Part shown: in pieces, positions 29,781 through 37,948 of the stretch
Position numbering within the stretch: position 1 is the stretch's first letter
How the letters are laid out: each line of letters opens with the position of its first letter
Assembly: GCA_002413705.1 (NCBI GenBank)
Contig: DHXN01000008.1
Span: 16,576 to 66,285 of the forward strand
From: Candidatus Nomurabacteria bacterium UBA5155
Lineage (GTDB): Bacteria; Patescibacteriota; Minisyncoccia; Phycocordibacterales; UBA9973
Direction of reading: 5' to 3'
Length of the DNA: 49,710 bases
Program-made: the position numbers and the translations under genes
Notes under the pieces: generated by a model
Databases searched by the model: none
What the model was told of the DNA's origin: nothing
What the model saw: the letters and a program-made list of their open reading frames with translations, nothing else

Positions 29781-30440
29781 ATGGAACCCATCGTCTCAAC
29801 TTCGTTCATTCCAAAACGGCCAGTATCAACTGAGCCAATCATTACCAATCGTCATAGTGGCGTAGTGGGACTTTTATCTTTTATTACTTTTATTGTTGTG
29901 CTTGGTACCGCTGTTGCATTTGTTGGCGTCTATTTATATCAAAAATCTTTGGCGGCACAGCAAGCAAATGCGCAAGCCGCCATCATTAAAGCGCAAAACG
30001 GTCTCGGTACCACATTTGTATCCGACATGCAGCGCCTCAGCAATCGCATCACCGGCGTGAAAACGTTGATTCAAAACCATGTTGTCGTGTCACCAATCTT
30101 TGACGCGCTGCAGGCCACAACACTGCGGGATGTGCAGTACAAAGATTTTAGTTATCAGTTCACTACCGACAGCGGCAATCACAACAAGCTTGTGCAGGTC
30201 AGTATTACCGGTGTGGCAAAAAGCTACGCGACACTTGCGTTGCAGTCAGATGCATATGCCAAGAGTACGCTCATTCAAAACCCAATCTTTTCCGGTCTGA
30301 CTGTTGAAGATAAAACACAATACATAGACTTCAAGCTCGTGTTCACTGTCGATCCAAACGCCCTTTCATACCAGACGTTCATCAACAGTCTGCCTGCCAG
30401 TCAAACCAATTCGGTAAGTTCAGTGAGTTCGTCAACATGA
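29781..30440 (+). CDS. PilN-like type IV pilus assembly protein
   Basis: Bitopic inner-membrane protein: a 30-residue cytoplasmic N-terminus (ending SFIPKRPVSTEPIITNRHSG), one membrane helix (about 28-50, GLLSFITFIVVLGTAVAFVG), a coiled coil (LAAQQANAQAAIIKAQNGLG), then a ferredoxin-like external domain (LQATTLRDVQYKDFSYQFTT). Identity rests on topology and position after pilM and before pilO; sequence similarity to classic PilN is weak. A TATACT 10 nt before the ATG may give a second internal promoter. Overlaps the next gene by ATGA. Confidence 0.75.
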   Translation: MEPIVSTSFIPKRPVSTEPIITNRHSGVVGLLSFITFIVVLGTAVAFVGVYLYQKSLAAQQANAQAAIIKAQNGLGTTFVSDMQRLSNRITGVKTLIQNHVVVSPIFDALQATTLRDVQYKDFSYQFTTDSGNHNKLVQVSITGVAKSYATLALQSDAYAKSTLIQNPIFSGLTVEDKTQYIDFKLVFTVDPNALSYQTFINSLPASQTNSVSSVSSST

Positions 30441-31075
30441 GATACATTTTTTTACTACTTCTAATAGCAGGATCAGTCGGAATATTTGTTGCGGTTATTA
30501 TTCCTCGCTATGATGCCATCAACATAGAACGCGCTCAACTTACCGGCTACAATGCTGATCTCATTACTGCCAATCAGTTGCAACAATCTCGCGATACGTT
30601 GATTGCACAATATAATAATATTAATCAAACAGACATTACCAATATCAAAACATTGCTCCCAGATAGTGTCGATGACATTCGTCTTATCATTCAGCTTGAT
30701 TCATTGGCAACAAAAAATGGTTTGTCATCATTGCGCAATTTGAACTATGATGCACCGCAAGCGTCAACTAAAACGGGGACTGCCGGCACTGCTTCAGCCG
30801 GAGCTGCTCCTGTTGCAAATGCTACTCCTACGCTTAGCCCTAGTGTGTCACAGAGCACCTACGGTCAGTTTGTGATTTCATTTGAAACGACAGGTCAGTA
30901 TTCAAACTTTTTGTCATTCATGTCAGACTTGGAACAAAATCTTCGACTGGTGGATATCACTGATGTTGAATTCACTCCCGCTCAGGCGACCAGTACTGGT
31001 ACTACCACTGCTCCCACCGCCGCGACCGGACTGGGGTACAAGGTCACATTAACAACTTACTGGTTGAAACAATAA
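30437..31075 (+). CDS. PilO-like type IV pilus assembly protein
   Basis: One N-terminal membrane helix (about 3-22, YIFLLLLIAGSVGIFVAVII), a coiled coil (YDAINIERAQLTGYNADLIT; LQQSRDTLIAQYNNINQTDI), LLPDSVDDIRLIIQLDSLAT as in PilO, an Ala/Thr-rich insertion (about 113-135), and a C-terminal ferredoxin-like domain (TYGQFVISFETTGQYSNFLS, LEQNLRLVDITDVEFTP). 212 residues. PilN and PilO form the alignment complex of the pilus motor. Start codon overlaps the PilN-like stop. Confidence 0.8.
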   Translation: MRYIFLLLLIAGSVGIFVAVIIPRYDAINIERAQLTGYNADLITANQLQQSRDTLIAQYNNINQTDITNIKTLLPDSVDDIRLIIQLDSLATKNGLSSLRNLNYDAPQASTKTGTAGTASAGAAPVANATPTLSPSVSQSTYGQFVISFETTGQYSNFLSFMSDLEQNLRLVDITDVEFTPAQATSTGTTTAPTAATGLGYKVTLTTYWLKQ

Positions 31076-31079
31076 TATA

Positions 31080-31745
31080 ATGAGTAAAAAAGTTAAAATT
31101 TTCGTAATCGTCGTTCTGGTCATCGCAGCATTGGTTGGAGCATTTTCATATTTTGGCAACAGTGCACCGGTTCCTTCAGCCAGTGCGCTCAAAAACTCAA
31201 CTGCTTCGGCGGTTCTTCCTGGCGGCGGTGGAGCAGTGACTCCTGTGATGAATACCGGCGGCACAGGTGCATTTACTGCACTGCTCTCAAGTATCAACGG
31301 CATCAATCTCGATACTTCTATTTTTTCAAGTCCTGCCTACAAGGCTTTGCGCGACTATCCAGTATCTCTGGGCACTGCAATCATCGGTCGTCAAAATCCA
31401 TTTGCTCCTATTGGTATCGATAGTGGTTCTACAATAGCAGGCACATTGTCCGTGCAAACACTTGCGCCAGATAAAGTACTCAGTACTTCCGGTGAATTTG
31501 GAGCACTTGTCACCGCCTCAACTACTGACCCTGTGACAGTAGTATTTCAATACGGCACCAGCGACACATTTGGATCAGCCACGACACCAACAGCAGTGAC
31601 AAAAAATGGCACAGCATTGTTTACCGCCACCGCACTTACACCTGCAACGTTGTACTACGTTGAGGCAGTAGCAGTACAAGGATCGACTACTGCGACCGGT
31701 GCTATTATGACATTTACCACTGCCGCTGCTGCGCAGAAACACTAA
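31080..31745 (+). CDS. membrane-anchored protein in pilP position
   Basis: N-terminal membrane helix (about 5-24), a Ser/Ala/Gly-rich linker, a segment INLDTSIFSSPAYKALRDYP followed by GTAIIGRQNPFAPIGID (about 100-116), and a C-terminal domain like fibronectin type III (VVFQYGTSDTFGSATTPTAV ... ALTPATLYYVEAVAVQ). The GRxNPFxP motif recalls PilP and related proteins, but no lipobox is seen and this organism shows no PilQ secretin, so the role is inferred from operon position. 221 residues. It starts 4 nt after the PilO-like gene and ends 1 nt before pilB. Confidence 0.65.
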   Translation: MSKKVKIFVIVVLVIAALVGAFSYFGNSAPVPSASALKNSTASAVLPGGGGAVTPVMNTGGTGAFTALLSSINGINLDTSIFSSPAYKALRDYPVSLGTAIIGRQNPFAPIGIDSGSTIAGTLSVQTLAPDKVLSTSGEFGALVTASTTDPVTVVFQYGTSDTFGSATTPTAVTKNGTALFTATALTPATLYYVEAVAVQGSTTATGAIMTFTTAAAAQKH

Positions 31746-31746
31746 A

Positions 31747-33480
31747 ATGTTTCTTGATTTTCTCCTCGCACAACACATCATCACCGATCTGCAATATAAT
31801 CGCGTGATGGCCGAATTGGAACACGAGTACCACGGCGATATCAATGCCGCGCTTACTGCTCTTGGTTTGGCTGAAGATGTTGTTACGCAAGCCAAAGGCT
31901 CGTTCTATCATTTACCATACATAAAAATTGCCACCAACGGTGTTGCTGGAGAGACGCTAAAATACATTCCTGAAGAAGCTGCTCGGCAATATAAATTTGT
32001 TCCGTTGTCATTTTCAGAAGGCGTGCTTTCGATCGGTGTGACCGAACCAGAAAATATGGAGTCGATGAATGCGTTGCAGTTCATGTCGGTGAAGCTCGGC
32101 GTGCCATTCAAAGTCTTTCTGATTTCTTCAACCGATTTTGCCGCGGTCATTCAACAATACAGCGAGGTGACACAAGAGACTGTCGACGGTGAAGTCAGCA
32201 AGCTCAACAGAGAGCTTGAACTGGCCAATAAAAAAGACGGTGATGAACCCGATGTTGCAAAGAAAAAAGCAGTTGATCCAAATCAGCAAGAAAAAATCGT
32301 TGAAGACGCTCCGATCATCAAAATTGTTGCCGTCATCATTCAGCATGCCGTGGAAGGAGGCGCATCCGATATTCACATTGAAAACAATGGTGCATCAGTG
32401 AAAGTGCGCTATCGTGTTGACGGCACATTGCACACCACACTCGTGCTGCCGCTGCTGAGCTTCGATGCTATCATTGCGCGTATTAAAATTTTGGCCAAGC
32501 TCCGTCTGGATGAAAAGCGTAAACCGCAAGATGGAAGTTTCGTCACAATGCTTGAGGGCAGAAAAATTGAATTTCGTGTTTCAACATTTCCTGCATACTA
32601 CGGCGAAAAAGTCGTAATGCGTATTTTGGATGCTGAAAATGGTATCAAAAAATTGGAAGATCTCGATCTGTCTCCGGAACATTTCAAAATGGTGCAAGCG
32701 GCATTGGCGAAACCGTACGGTTTGATTTTGATTTCTGGTCCGACTGGTTCTGGTAAGAGTACGACACTGTATTCGATGCTTAGTGCAGTTGATAAAGAGG
32801 GCAGTAATGTCGTATCGCTGGAAGATCCTGTTGAATATCAAATCCCCGGCGTGACACAGTCTCAGGTTATGCCGGAAATTGGCTACACGTTTGCCTCCGG
32901 TTTGCGTTCTATTTTGCGTCAGGACCCGAACATTATCATGGTGGGAGAAATCCGCGATAAAGAAACGGCAGAGTTGGCGATTCAAGCCGCGCTGACCGGA
33001 CACTTGGTGCTTTCAACCATTCACACCAACAGCGCCATCGGTATCATCCCGCGTCTGGTCGACATGGGAATTGATCCTTATTTGATCGCGCCAACATTGG
33101 TCATGGCCATCGCGCAGCGTTTGGTGCGTCGTGTCCACCCCAGCGCTCGTCATCAAGTGCCAATGGATGAAATAACAAAAGATTTTATTAAAAAAGAATT
33201 TGCCGATCTGACTCCTGAAGAAATCACAAACTTGCACGTGCCGGATACTATGTACGAAATTCGTCCTTCATCCGAAGCGCCATCAGGCACTCGCGGCCGT
33301 ATTGCCGCTTTTGAAATGTTTGCCGTTGATAAAGATGTCCAGCAAATTATTTTGAAAGATCCAACAGAGCCAGAGTTGTACAAGATCACTCGCGCCAAAG
33401 GCATGCTGACCATGCGCGAGGATGCACTGATGAAAGCACTGCATGGTGAAGTCCCGATGCAAGAAGTCTTTGGACTGTAG
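31747..33480 (+). CDS. pilB: type IV pilus extension ATPase PilB (GspE family)
   Basis: Cytoplasmic hexameric ATPase that powers pilus assembly. 577 residues: N-terminal MshEN-like domain (DFLLAQHIITDLQYNRVMAE; LGLAEDVVTQAKGSFYHLPY), N2 domain (GGASDIHIENNGASVKVRYR), Walker A SGPTGSGKSTTLYSML (about 331), Asp box NVVSLEDPVEYQIPGVTQ, Walker B RQDPNIIMVGEIRD (about 393-406), and His box LTGHLVLSTIHTNSA. The four-cysteine zinc site usual in the C-terminal part of PilB/GspE is missing (the region reads RRVHPSARHQVPMDE). It starts 1 nt after the preceding stop. Confidence 0.95.
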   Translation: MFLDFLLAQHIITDLQYNRVMAELEHEYHGDINAALTALGLAEDVVTQAKGSFYHLPYIKIATNGVAGETLKYIPEEAARQYKFVPLSFSEGVLSIGVTEPENMESMNALQFMSVKLGVPFKVFLISSTDFAAVIQQYSEVTQETVDGEVSKLNRELELANKKDGDEPDVAKKKAVDPNQQEKIVEDAPIIKIVAVIIQHAVEGGASDIHIENNGASVKVRYRVDGTLHTTLVLPLLSFDAIIARIKILAKLRLDEKRKPQDGSFVTMLEGRKIEFRVSTFPAYYGEKVVMRILDAENGIKKLEDLDLSPEHFKMVQAALAKPYGLILISGPTGSGKSTTLYSMLSAVDKEGSNVVSLEDPVEYQIPGVTQSQVMPEIGYTFASGLRSILRQDPNIIMVGEIRDKETAELAIQAALTGHLVLSTIHTNSAIGIIPRLVDMGIDPYLIAPTLVMAIAQRLVRRVHPSARHQVPMDEITKDFIKKEFADLTPEEITNLHVPDTMYEIRPSSEAPSGTRGRIAAFEMFAVDKDVQQIILKDPTEPELYKITRAKGMLTMREDALMKALHGEVPMQEVFGL

Positions 33481-33576
33481 CCGCACGATCGTTGACAGAA
33501 TCAATAAAAAGTGCTATTATAAAAACGGAAAAACGATATTGTTCTCCACAACCAAAAATACAAATACTGTAAGCAA

Positions 33577-34248
33577 ATGACAAGAATTGTAGGCAGCCCC
33601 ATCACTCGTGGACAGTCCACCGAGATGGTAAACCAAATCGAAAACGCAATGAAAAAATGCGGTGTCGATCCTCAACAAATCACTAAAAAAATGCTCAACA
33701 AAAAAGCATTCGAAAAGTTTATTGTTGATTATCTAAAAGAAAATAACCAAGCGCAAATTGTTTCAGAAAAATTTGATGCAAACGACAAAGTTATCAGTAC
33801 CACCCCGAGCGGCAAAACCTATACCGTTAAAAACGACAAACTGGTTGCGCTTAAGTCCGAAGGCGGATTATTCGATTATGTTGATGGCGATATTAACGGC
33901 TGGTTCGGCGATGTAACATTCACCGATACCGAAGCAGTATCTGGCAGGGTACAGCGTTTCAAAAATGCCATGACCCATCGCGCCATTATTGACGAAGGTA
34001 ACAGCCTTGGCATATATGAAGAATACGACATCGTGCAAGCATTGCTTTTGGCGAATGAATTGGTAAAAGCAGGTGAAATCGAAAAACCAGGTTTCGGTGT
34101 GATCATTTATTTGAAAAACACCAGAAATAGTAACCGCTGCAGGCTCGACGTGGGTCGCTATTCCGATGGCGAGTTGGGCGTCAGCGTCGACGAGGTGAAT
34201 GTCGACTTCGAGTGGAGCGCTGGCGGTGGTACCCTCTTTAGCAACTGA
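33577..34248 (+). CDS. hypothetical protein, 223 aa, inserted between pilB and pilT
   Basis: Unknown family. It starts MTRIVGSPITRGQSTEMVNQ and has a helical Lys-rich part (MKKCGVDPQQITKKMLNKKA) and a middle GGLFDYVDGDINGWFGDVTF. The helical AMTHRAIIDEGNSLGIYEEY, DIVQALLLANELVKAGEIEK and the C-terminal strand-rich GVIIYLKNTRNSNRCRLDVG end it. No membrane segment. Small 'promoter plus gene plus terminator' unit: a TATAAA-like box near 33518, a leader of about 50 nt, and a terminator at 34293. It splits pilB from pilT and need not belong to the pilus. Similar proteins, as I recall, occur in CPR genomes as hypothetical. Confidence 0.6.
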   Translation: MTRIVGSPITRGQSTEMVNQIENAMKKCGVDPQQITKKMLNKKAFEKFIVDYLKENNQAQIVSEKFDANDKVISTTPSGKTYTVKNDKLVALKSEGGLFDYVDGDINGWFGDVTFTDTEAVSGRVQRFKNAMTHRAIIDEGNSLGIYEEYDIVQALLLANELVKAGEIEKPGFGVIIYLKNTRNSNRCRLDVGRYSDGELGVSVDEVNVDFEWSAGGGTLFSN

Positions 34249-34278
34249 AACTTTTTCATTTTGTTCTAACAATTAAAA

Positions 34279-34326
34279 CCCTTAGGCCCTTAGGCCCTTA
34301 GTATCTTTGATACTTTGGGTCTTTTT
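34279..34326 (+). terminator. terminator preceded by three CCCTTAGG repeats
   Basis: CCCTTAGG occurs at 34279, 34287 and, shortened, at 34295. The last copy provides the left arm of a hairpin (CCC-TT-AGTATC, loop TTT, GATACT-TT-GGG) followed by TCTTTTT. Confidence 0.8.
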
Positions 34327-34376
34327 AATTAAGAGTATAGACGTAGTGAGTTGAAACACGCTATACTACATGCATC

Positions 34377-35435
34377 ATGGACTATAAAAAATCGTTCGAA
34401 GCATTACTCGAAATTTTGATTGCGCAACAAGGATCAGACCTGCACATTTCTGCCGGGCGTGTGCCGGCAGTGCGTGTGAATGGCGATCTGATCTTTTTAT
34501 TAAATCACGCGGCGCTGACACAGGAAGATTTGTCCGGCATGCTCAAAGCGATTCTGTCCGAGGATCACTACAAGCACTTTACCGACGTTGAAGAACTCGA
34601 CTTTTCATACGAATATCAATCAAAGCTTCGTTTACGCGGCAATGCATTTGTGCAACAAGGCAAAGTCGGTATTGTGTTACGCTTGATTCCGGAAGTGAAA
34701 ACATTCGAAGAACTCGGACTACCGGTTATTTTGAAAGACTTTGCGCGCAAGCGACAGGGATTTTTCTTGGTGGTGGGTCCGGTCGGACAAGGTAAGTCCG
34801 CAACCATGGCAGCGATGGTACGACTGATCAACGAAGAACGCGCGGCGCACATTATGACGATTGAAGATCCGGTGGAATACACGTATCCGGAAGGCAAGTC
34901 CATTATTGACCAACGCGAAGTCGGCATTGATACCGCGGACTTTCCTGTGGCATTGAACTCAGCATTTCGTCAGGATGTGAACGTGATTTTGATCGGTGAA
35001 ATGCGTAATGCCGAAACTATCGGTACGGCGGTGACTGCCGCTGAAACAGGACACCTTGTGCTTTCGACTCTTCACACCAACAATGCCTCACAAACGGTTG
35101 ATCGTATCATCGACTCATTTCCGTCAGGACAGCAAGATCAGATTCGTGTGCAGCTGGCCAGTTCATTGATCGGTATTTTCTCACAACGTTTGATTCCGCG
35201 CGTGGCCGGAGGACGTGTACCTGCATATGAATTATTGATCAATAACAATGCAGTATCAAACTTGATTCGTGAAAAACGCACTCATGAAATTGACATGGTC
35301 ATTGAAACCGGCTCAGAGCTTGGCATGATCGACATGAACCGCTCACTGGTTGATCTTGTTCGTCGCGGAGAAATTACTATCGAAAATGCATATGCGTATG
35401 CGATCAATCCAAAAAGTCTGGAGCGCCTGCTATAA
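34377..35435 (+). CDS. pilT: type IV pilus retraction ATPase PilT
   Basis: Cytoplasmic hexameric ATPase that depolymerises pili. 352 residues: N-terminal QQGSDLHISAGRVPAVRVNG, then FSYEYQSKLRLRGNAFVQQG. The Walker A region is VVGPVGQGKSATMAAM (about 131-146), MTIEDPVEYTYPEGKSIIDQREVG is the Asp box, AFRQDVNVILIGEMRNAETI is Walker B and the Arg finger region, and TAAETGHLVLSTLHTNNASQ is the His box. In Walker A, three positions differ from the usual GPTGSGKSTT (V, Q, A), but the Gly, Lys and Ser are kept. The C-terminus lacks the canonical AIRNLIRE, having SNLIREKRTHEIDMVIE instead. TATACT ends 9 nt before the ATG. Confidence 0.93.
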   Translation: MDYKKSFEALLEILIAQQGSDLHISAGRVPAVRVNGDLIFLLNHAALTQEDLSGMLKAILSEDHYKHFTDVEELDFSYEYQSKLRLRGNAFVQQGKVGIVLRLIPEVKTFEELGLPVILKDFARKRQGFFLVVGPVGQGKSATMAAMVRLINEERAAHIMTIEDPVEYTYPEGKSIIDQREVGIDTADFPVALNSAFRQDVNVILIGEMRNAETIGTAVTAAETGHLVLSTLHTNNASQTVDRIIDSFPSGQQDQIRVQLASSLIGIFSQRLIPRVAGGRVPAYELLINNNAVSNLIREKRTHEIDMVIETGSELGMIDMNRSLVDLVRRGEITIENAYAYAINPKSLERLL

Positions 35436-35438
35436 CAT

Positions 35439-36644
35439 ATGAACTACGTCTACACAGCCATCACTGATAAAGGAGAGAAGCGCGAGGGAATGATTGAAGC
35501 CGTCAATCAAGAACTTGCTGTTGGTGGCCTGCAACGTCGCGGACTGATCGTGACCTCGATCAAAAGTGAAGCCGATGCGAAGAAATGGTTTGAACTGACA
35601 CTCTTCGAACACGTGCCGCTAAAAGACATTGTGATTTTGTCTCGACAAATGTCGACACTCTTTGAAGCGCAAGTGTCCGCGCTCAAAGCGTTTAGTTTGT
35701 TGTCAGAAAATACTGAAAATAAATTGCTCGGCCGCAAACTGGAAACCATCGTTGCCGACTTGCAAGCCGGCTCATCCATTGCTGCGGCCATGGCGAAGCA
35801 AGGTGATATCTTTTCAGACTTCTATGTAAACATGGTGAAAGCCGGCGAAGAGTCCGGAAAGCTCACACAAGTGTTTTCATTCTTGGCCGACTATCTCGAT
35901 CGTCAGTACGCGCTGACCACTAAAACAAAAAACGCATTGGTCTACCCGGCATTCGTGGTCGGCGTGTTTTTTGTGGTGATGATTTTGATGTTCACTTTGA
36001 TTGTGCCAAAACTGTCCAGTATTATTACTGAATCAGGACAGGCAATCCCGGTCTATACACAAGTCGTTTTCGGCATCAGTAACTTCTTTGTGAACTACGG
36101 TATTTTCATGCTCATCTTCTTGGTGTTGGGCGTGGCCGGACTTATTTATTATGCTCGCACTCCCAAGGGTAAACAGGTGCTTGATGATATAAAGTTTGCA
36201 GCGCCGGTCTTTGGTAATCTTTATAACAAACTGTACCTGTCTCGTATCGCCGATAACATGGATACGATGCTGTCGTCCGGTATTCCGATTGTGCGCGCCA
36301 TTGAAATCACTGCGCAGGTGGTGGGCAATAAGCGCTACCAAGCGATCATGGTCAGTGCCATGGAGGATGTGAAAGCTGGTAAGTCATTTTCACAAGCCTT
36401 ATCGGAGCATCCAGAAGTGCCAAAACTGATGTCGTCAATCATTCGTGTCGGTGAAGAAACCGGTTCTGTTGGGTCTATTTTGAAAATGTTGGCGCGCTTC
36501 TACAACCGTGAAGTCGATCAGTCTATTGACACATTGGTCGGACTGATCGAACCGTTCATGATCGTGTTCTTGGGCTTGGCGGTCGGTATTTTGCTTGTTT
36601 CCATTCTTGTGCCGATTTATAACATTGCTGGAGGTATTAGTTAG
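35439..36644 (+). CDS. pilC: type IV pilus inner-membrane platform protein PilC
   Basis: 401 residues with two T2SSF domains (about 60-190 and 265-390) and three membrane helices (about 165-190, 215-235, 368-392). Typical motifs: IVILSRQMSTLFEAQVSALK, then FYVNMVKAGEESGKLTQVFS, YPAFVVGVFFVVMILMFTLI, LSRIADNMDTMLSSGIPIVR and SIIRVGEETGSVGSILKMLA. PilC forms the rotating core on which PilB and PilT act. It starts 3 nt after pilT. A TATACT box after its stop (36649-36654) may start the pilin transcript. Confidence 0.95.
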   Translation: MNYVYTAITDKGEKREGMIEAVNQELAVGGLQRRGLIVTSIKSEADAKKWFELTLFEHVPLKDIVILSRQMSTLFEAQVSALKAFSLLSENTENKLLGRKLETIVADLQAGSSIAAAMAKQGDIFSDFYVNMVKAGEESGKLTQVFSFLADYLDRQYALTTKTKNALVYPAFVVGVFFVVMILMFTLIVPKLSSIITESGQAIPVYTQVVFGISNFFVNYGIFMLIFLVLGVAGLIYYARTPKGKQVLDDIKFAAPVFGNLYNKLYLSRIADNMDTMLSSGIPIVRAIEITAQVVGNKRYQAIMVSAMEDVKAGKSFSQALSEHPEVPKLMSSIIRVGEETGSVGSILKMLARFYNREVDQSIDTLVGLIEPFMIVFLGLAVGILLVSILVPIYNIAGGIS

Positions 36645-36674
36645 GTGGTATACTATGTGCATTACAGCTATTTG

Positions 36675-36702
36675 TAATAATCGATTATTAACGAACTGTT
36701 CG
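36675..36702. promoter_or_regulatory. two adjacent palindromes upstream of the pilin gene
   Basis: TAATAATCGATTATTA (36675-36690) is a perfect 16-bp palindrome and CGAACTGTTCG (36692-36702) a perfect inverted repeat with one central base. They lie between TATACT (36649-36654) and the pilin ATG (36726), next to a second possible -10 (TAATAT, 36715-36720). They may be operators or leader structures. Confidence 0.5.
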
Positions 36703-36725
36703 AGAAAATATATTTAATATAAATT

Positions 36726-37202
36726 ATGAAGAAGAATCTTAAAAAAGGTTTTACATTGATTGAACTCTTGGTGGTTATCGCAATCATCGGTATTCTTGCC
36801 TCTGTAATCCTCGCATCACTCGACTCGGCACGTGCTAAGGGTGTTGATGCTGCAACCAAAGCAGACCTCGATAACTCTCGTGCACAGGCAGAATTGTTCT
36901 ATGACAGTGGTGGTGTCAGTGCTAATACTTATCTAAATGTTTGTACTACGGCTGTAACCGCTAGCGGTATTCAGGGTATGATACAAGATGCTGCTGGAAA
37001 GACAGGAACCACCGTTGCAGCTAATGGTGTTGCTGGAAGCATATCTGCAACTGCATGTCACGACTCTGCAGGAGCATGGGCAGCTGAAGCGCCACTTAAA
37101 TCAGTTACTACTGGTGGACCATGGTACTTCTGTGTGGATAGTACCGGTGCATCAAAACAAACAACAACTGCGCTTGGAGCAGCTGCAACCGTTTGTAGTT
37201 AA
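36726..37202 (+). CDS. pilA: type IV major pilin-like protein
   Basis: Short leader MKKNLKKG followed by FTLIELLVVIAIIGILASVI: a class III prepilin peptide with cleavage after Gly and Glu at mature position 5. 158 residues. The globular part has a Cys pair near the end (WYFCVDSTGASK ... ATVCS) and another earlier (NVCTTAV ... SATACHDSAG), likely disulfides stabilising the pilin. It is encoded after pilT and pilC with its own promoter region and a strong terminator, which suits high expression. This is the likely major subunit; the minor pilins lie at 38,731-41,097. Confidence 0.93.
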   Translation: MKKNLKKGFTLIELLVVIAIIGILASVILASLDSARAKGVDAATKADLDNSRAQAELFYDSGGVSANTYLNVCTTAVTASGIQGMIQDAAGKTGTTVAANGVAGSISATACHDSAGAWAAEAPLKSVTTGGPWYFCVDSTGASKQTTTALGAAATVCS

Positions 37203-37230
37203 TAGAGACTATCTCTAGCTAATTGCAAAT

Positions 37231-37268
37231 AATAAAAAATCCTTCATTTACTTGAAGGATTTTTTATT
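37231..37268 (+). terminator. terminator after the pilin gene
   Basis: A 16-bp perfect stem (37231-37246 with 37253-37268), arms containing AAAAAATCCTTCA and TGAAGGATTTTTT, loop TTTACT. Confidence 0.92.
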
Positions 37269-37313
37269 ATTTCTTCGGTTTAAATTGATACTCTGAATGA
37301 TACATTTTCTGTC

Positions 37314-37757
37314 ATGACTGAGAGTATTTTTCGAAGAATATCCACCATAAAACGATTGGTAAAGATTTACTATGACTTGCCATATGGACAATTGATCGAT
37401 AAACACAGCGAGCTTTTGCGAGTATTTGATATTCGAGGTTCAATTCATGTTTTTCACCCGCATAAAATGATGCGAGTATATATTTCTCGTCGAGCCCTAA
37501 AACATTTTGTCGAGAGTCGAAAAATAGAGTTGGATAAATATCACAGTCCTGAGGAAACATTGAAGAGTTTTTATTTTGCTATAGATTCAATTCGAGAAAC
37601 CATTACTAATTTTGATGATTATGAAATACGTCTGTCAAAGTATTTTTATACCAAAGATTATTCTATTGTTGATAGGCCACAAATAAGAATTATTTTAGAA
37701 ATAAATAATGATAATCTTGAAATAATCTCAATTCACTTTAAAAAGAAGGGAAAATAA
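37314..37757 (+). CDS. hypothetical protein, 147 aa, possibly a small RNase/toxin-like fold
   Basis: The sequence MRVYISRRALKHFVESRK (about residues 52-69), followed by helices and strand pairs (RIILEINNDNLEIISIHF), recalls by eye the BECR/colicin-E5-like 'VxIS...LKHI..RH' arrangement of phage and toxin RNases. The similarity is weak and the catalytic residues are not clearly present. Basic, AT-rich, unlike the pilus genes on both sides. Its own terminator follows. The expected partner (antitoxin) is not visible, so this may equally be an unrelated small protein. Confidence 0.5.
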   Translation: MTESIFRRISTIKRLVKIYYDLPYGQLIDKHSELLRVFDIRGSIHVFHPHKMMRVYISRRALKHFVESRKIELDKYHSPEETLKSFYFAIDSIRETITNFDDYEIRLSKYFYTKDYSIVDRPQIRIILEINNDNLEIISIHFKKKGK

Positions 37758-37783
37758 AAATACCACCTTTCGGTGGTATTTTT
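37756..37783 (+). terminator. terminator
   Basis: AAAAATACCACC, loop TTTC, GGTGGTATTTTT: a 12-bp perfect stem overlapping the stop codon of the 37,314 gene. Confidence 0.9.
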
Positions 37784-37948
37784 GTAAAGCTCGGAGCGAC
37801 GGCAATTACCCAAGTAACATTTCGCTCATTAGTACACCGTTTGATAAGTGTCCGCAGCGAAGCCGATATATTTTCTGACGTCGAGCTGTGGATATCGTAT
37901 CATGGTGAAAATTCATGGTCAAGGTTTCTCGTATGGTACAATATACAT

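Noticed and set aside
34279..34301. CCCTTAGG x3 as a mobile-element target duplication
   Set aside because: The copies are directly tandem with no element between, and they form part of the terminator hairpin.
36692..36702. LexA/DinR box before pilA
   Set aside because: CGAAC-T-GTTCG has a 1-nt centre; the Gram-positive SOS box needs 4 nt between half-sites.
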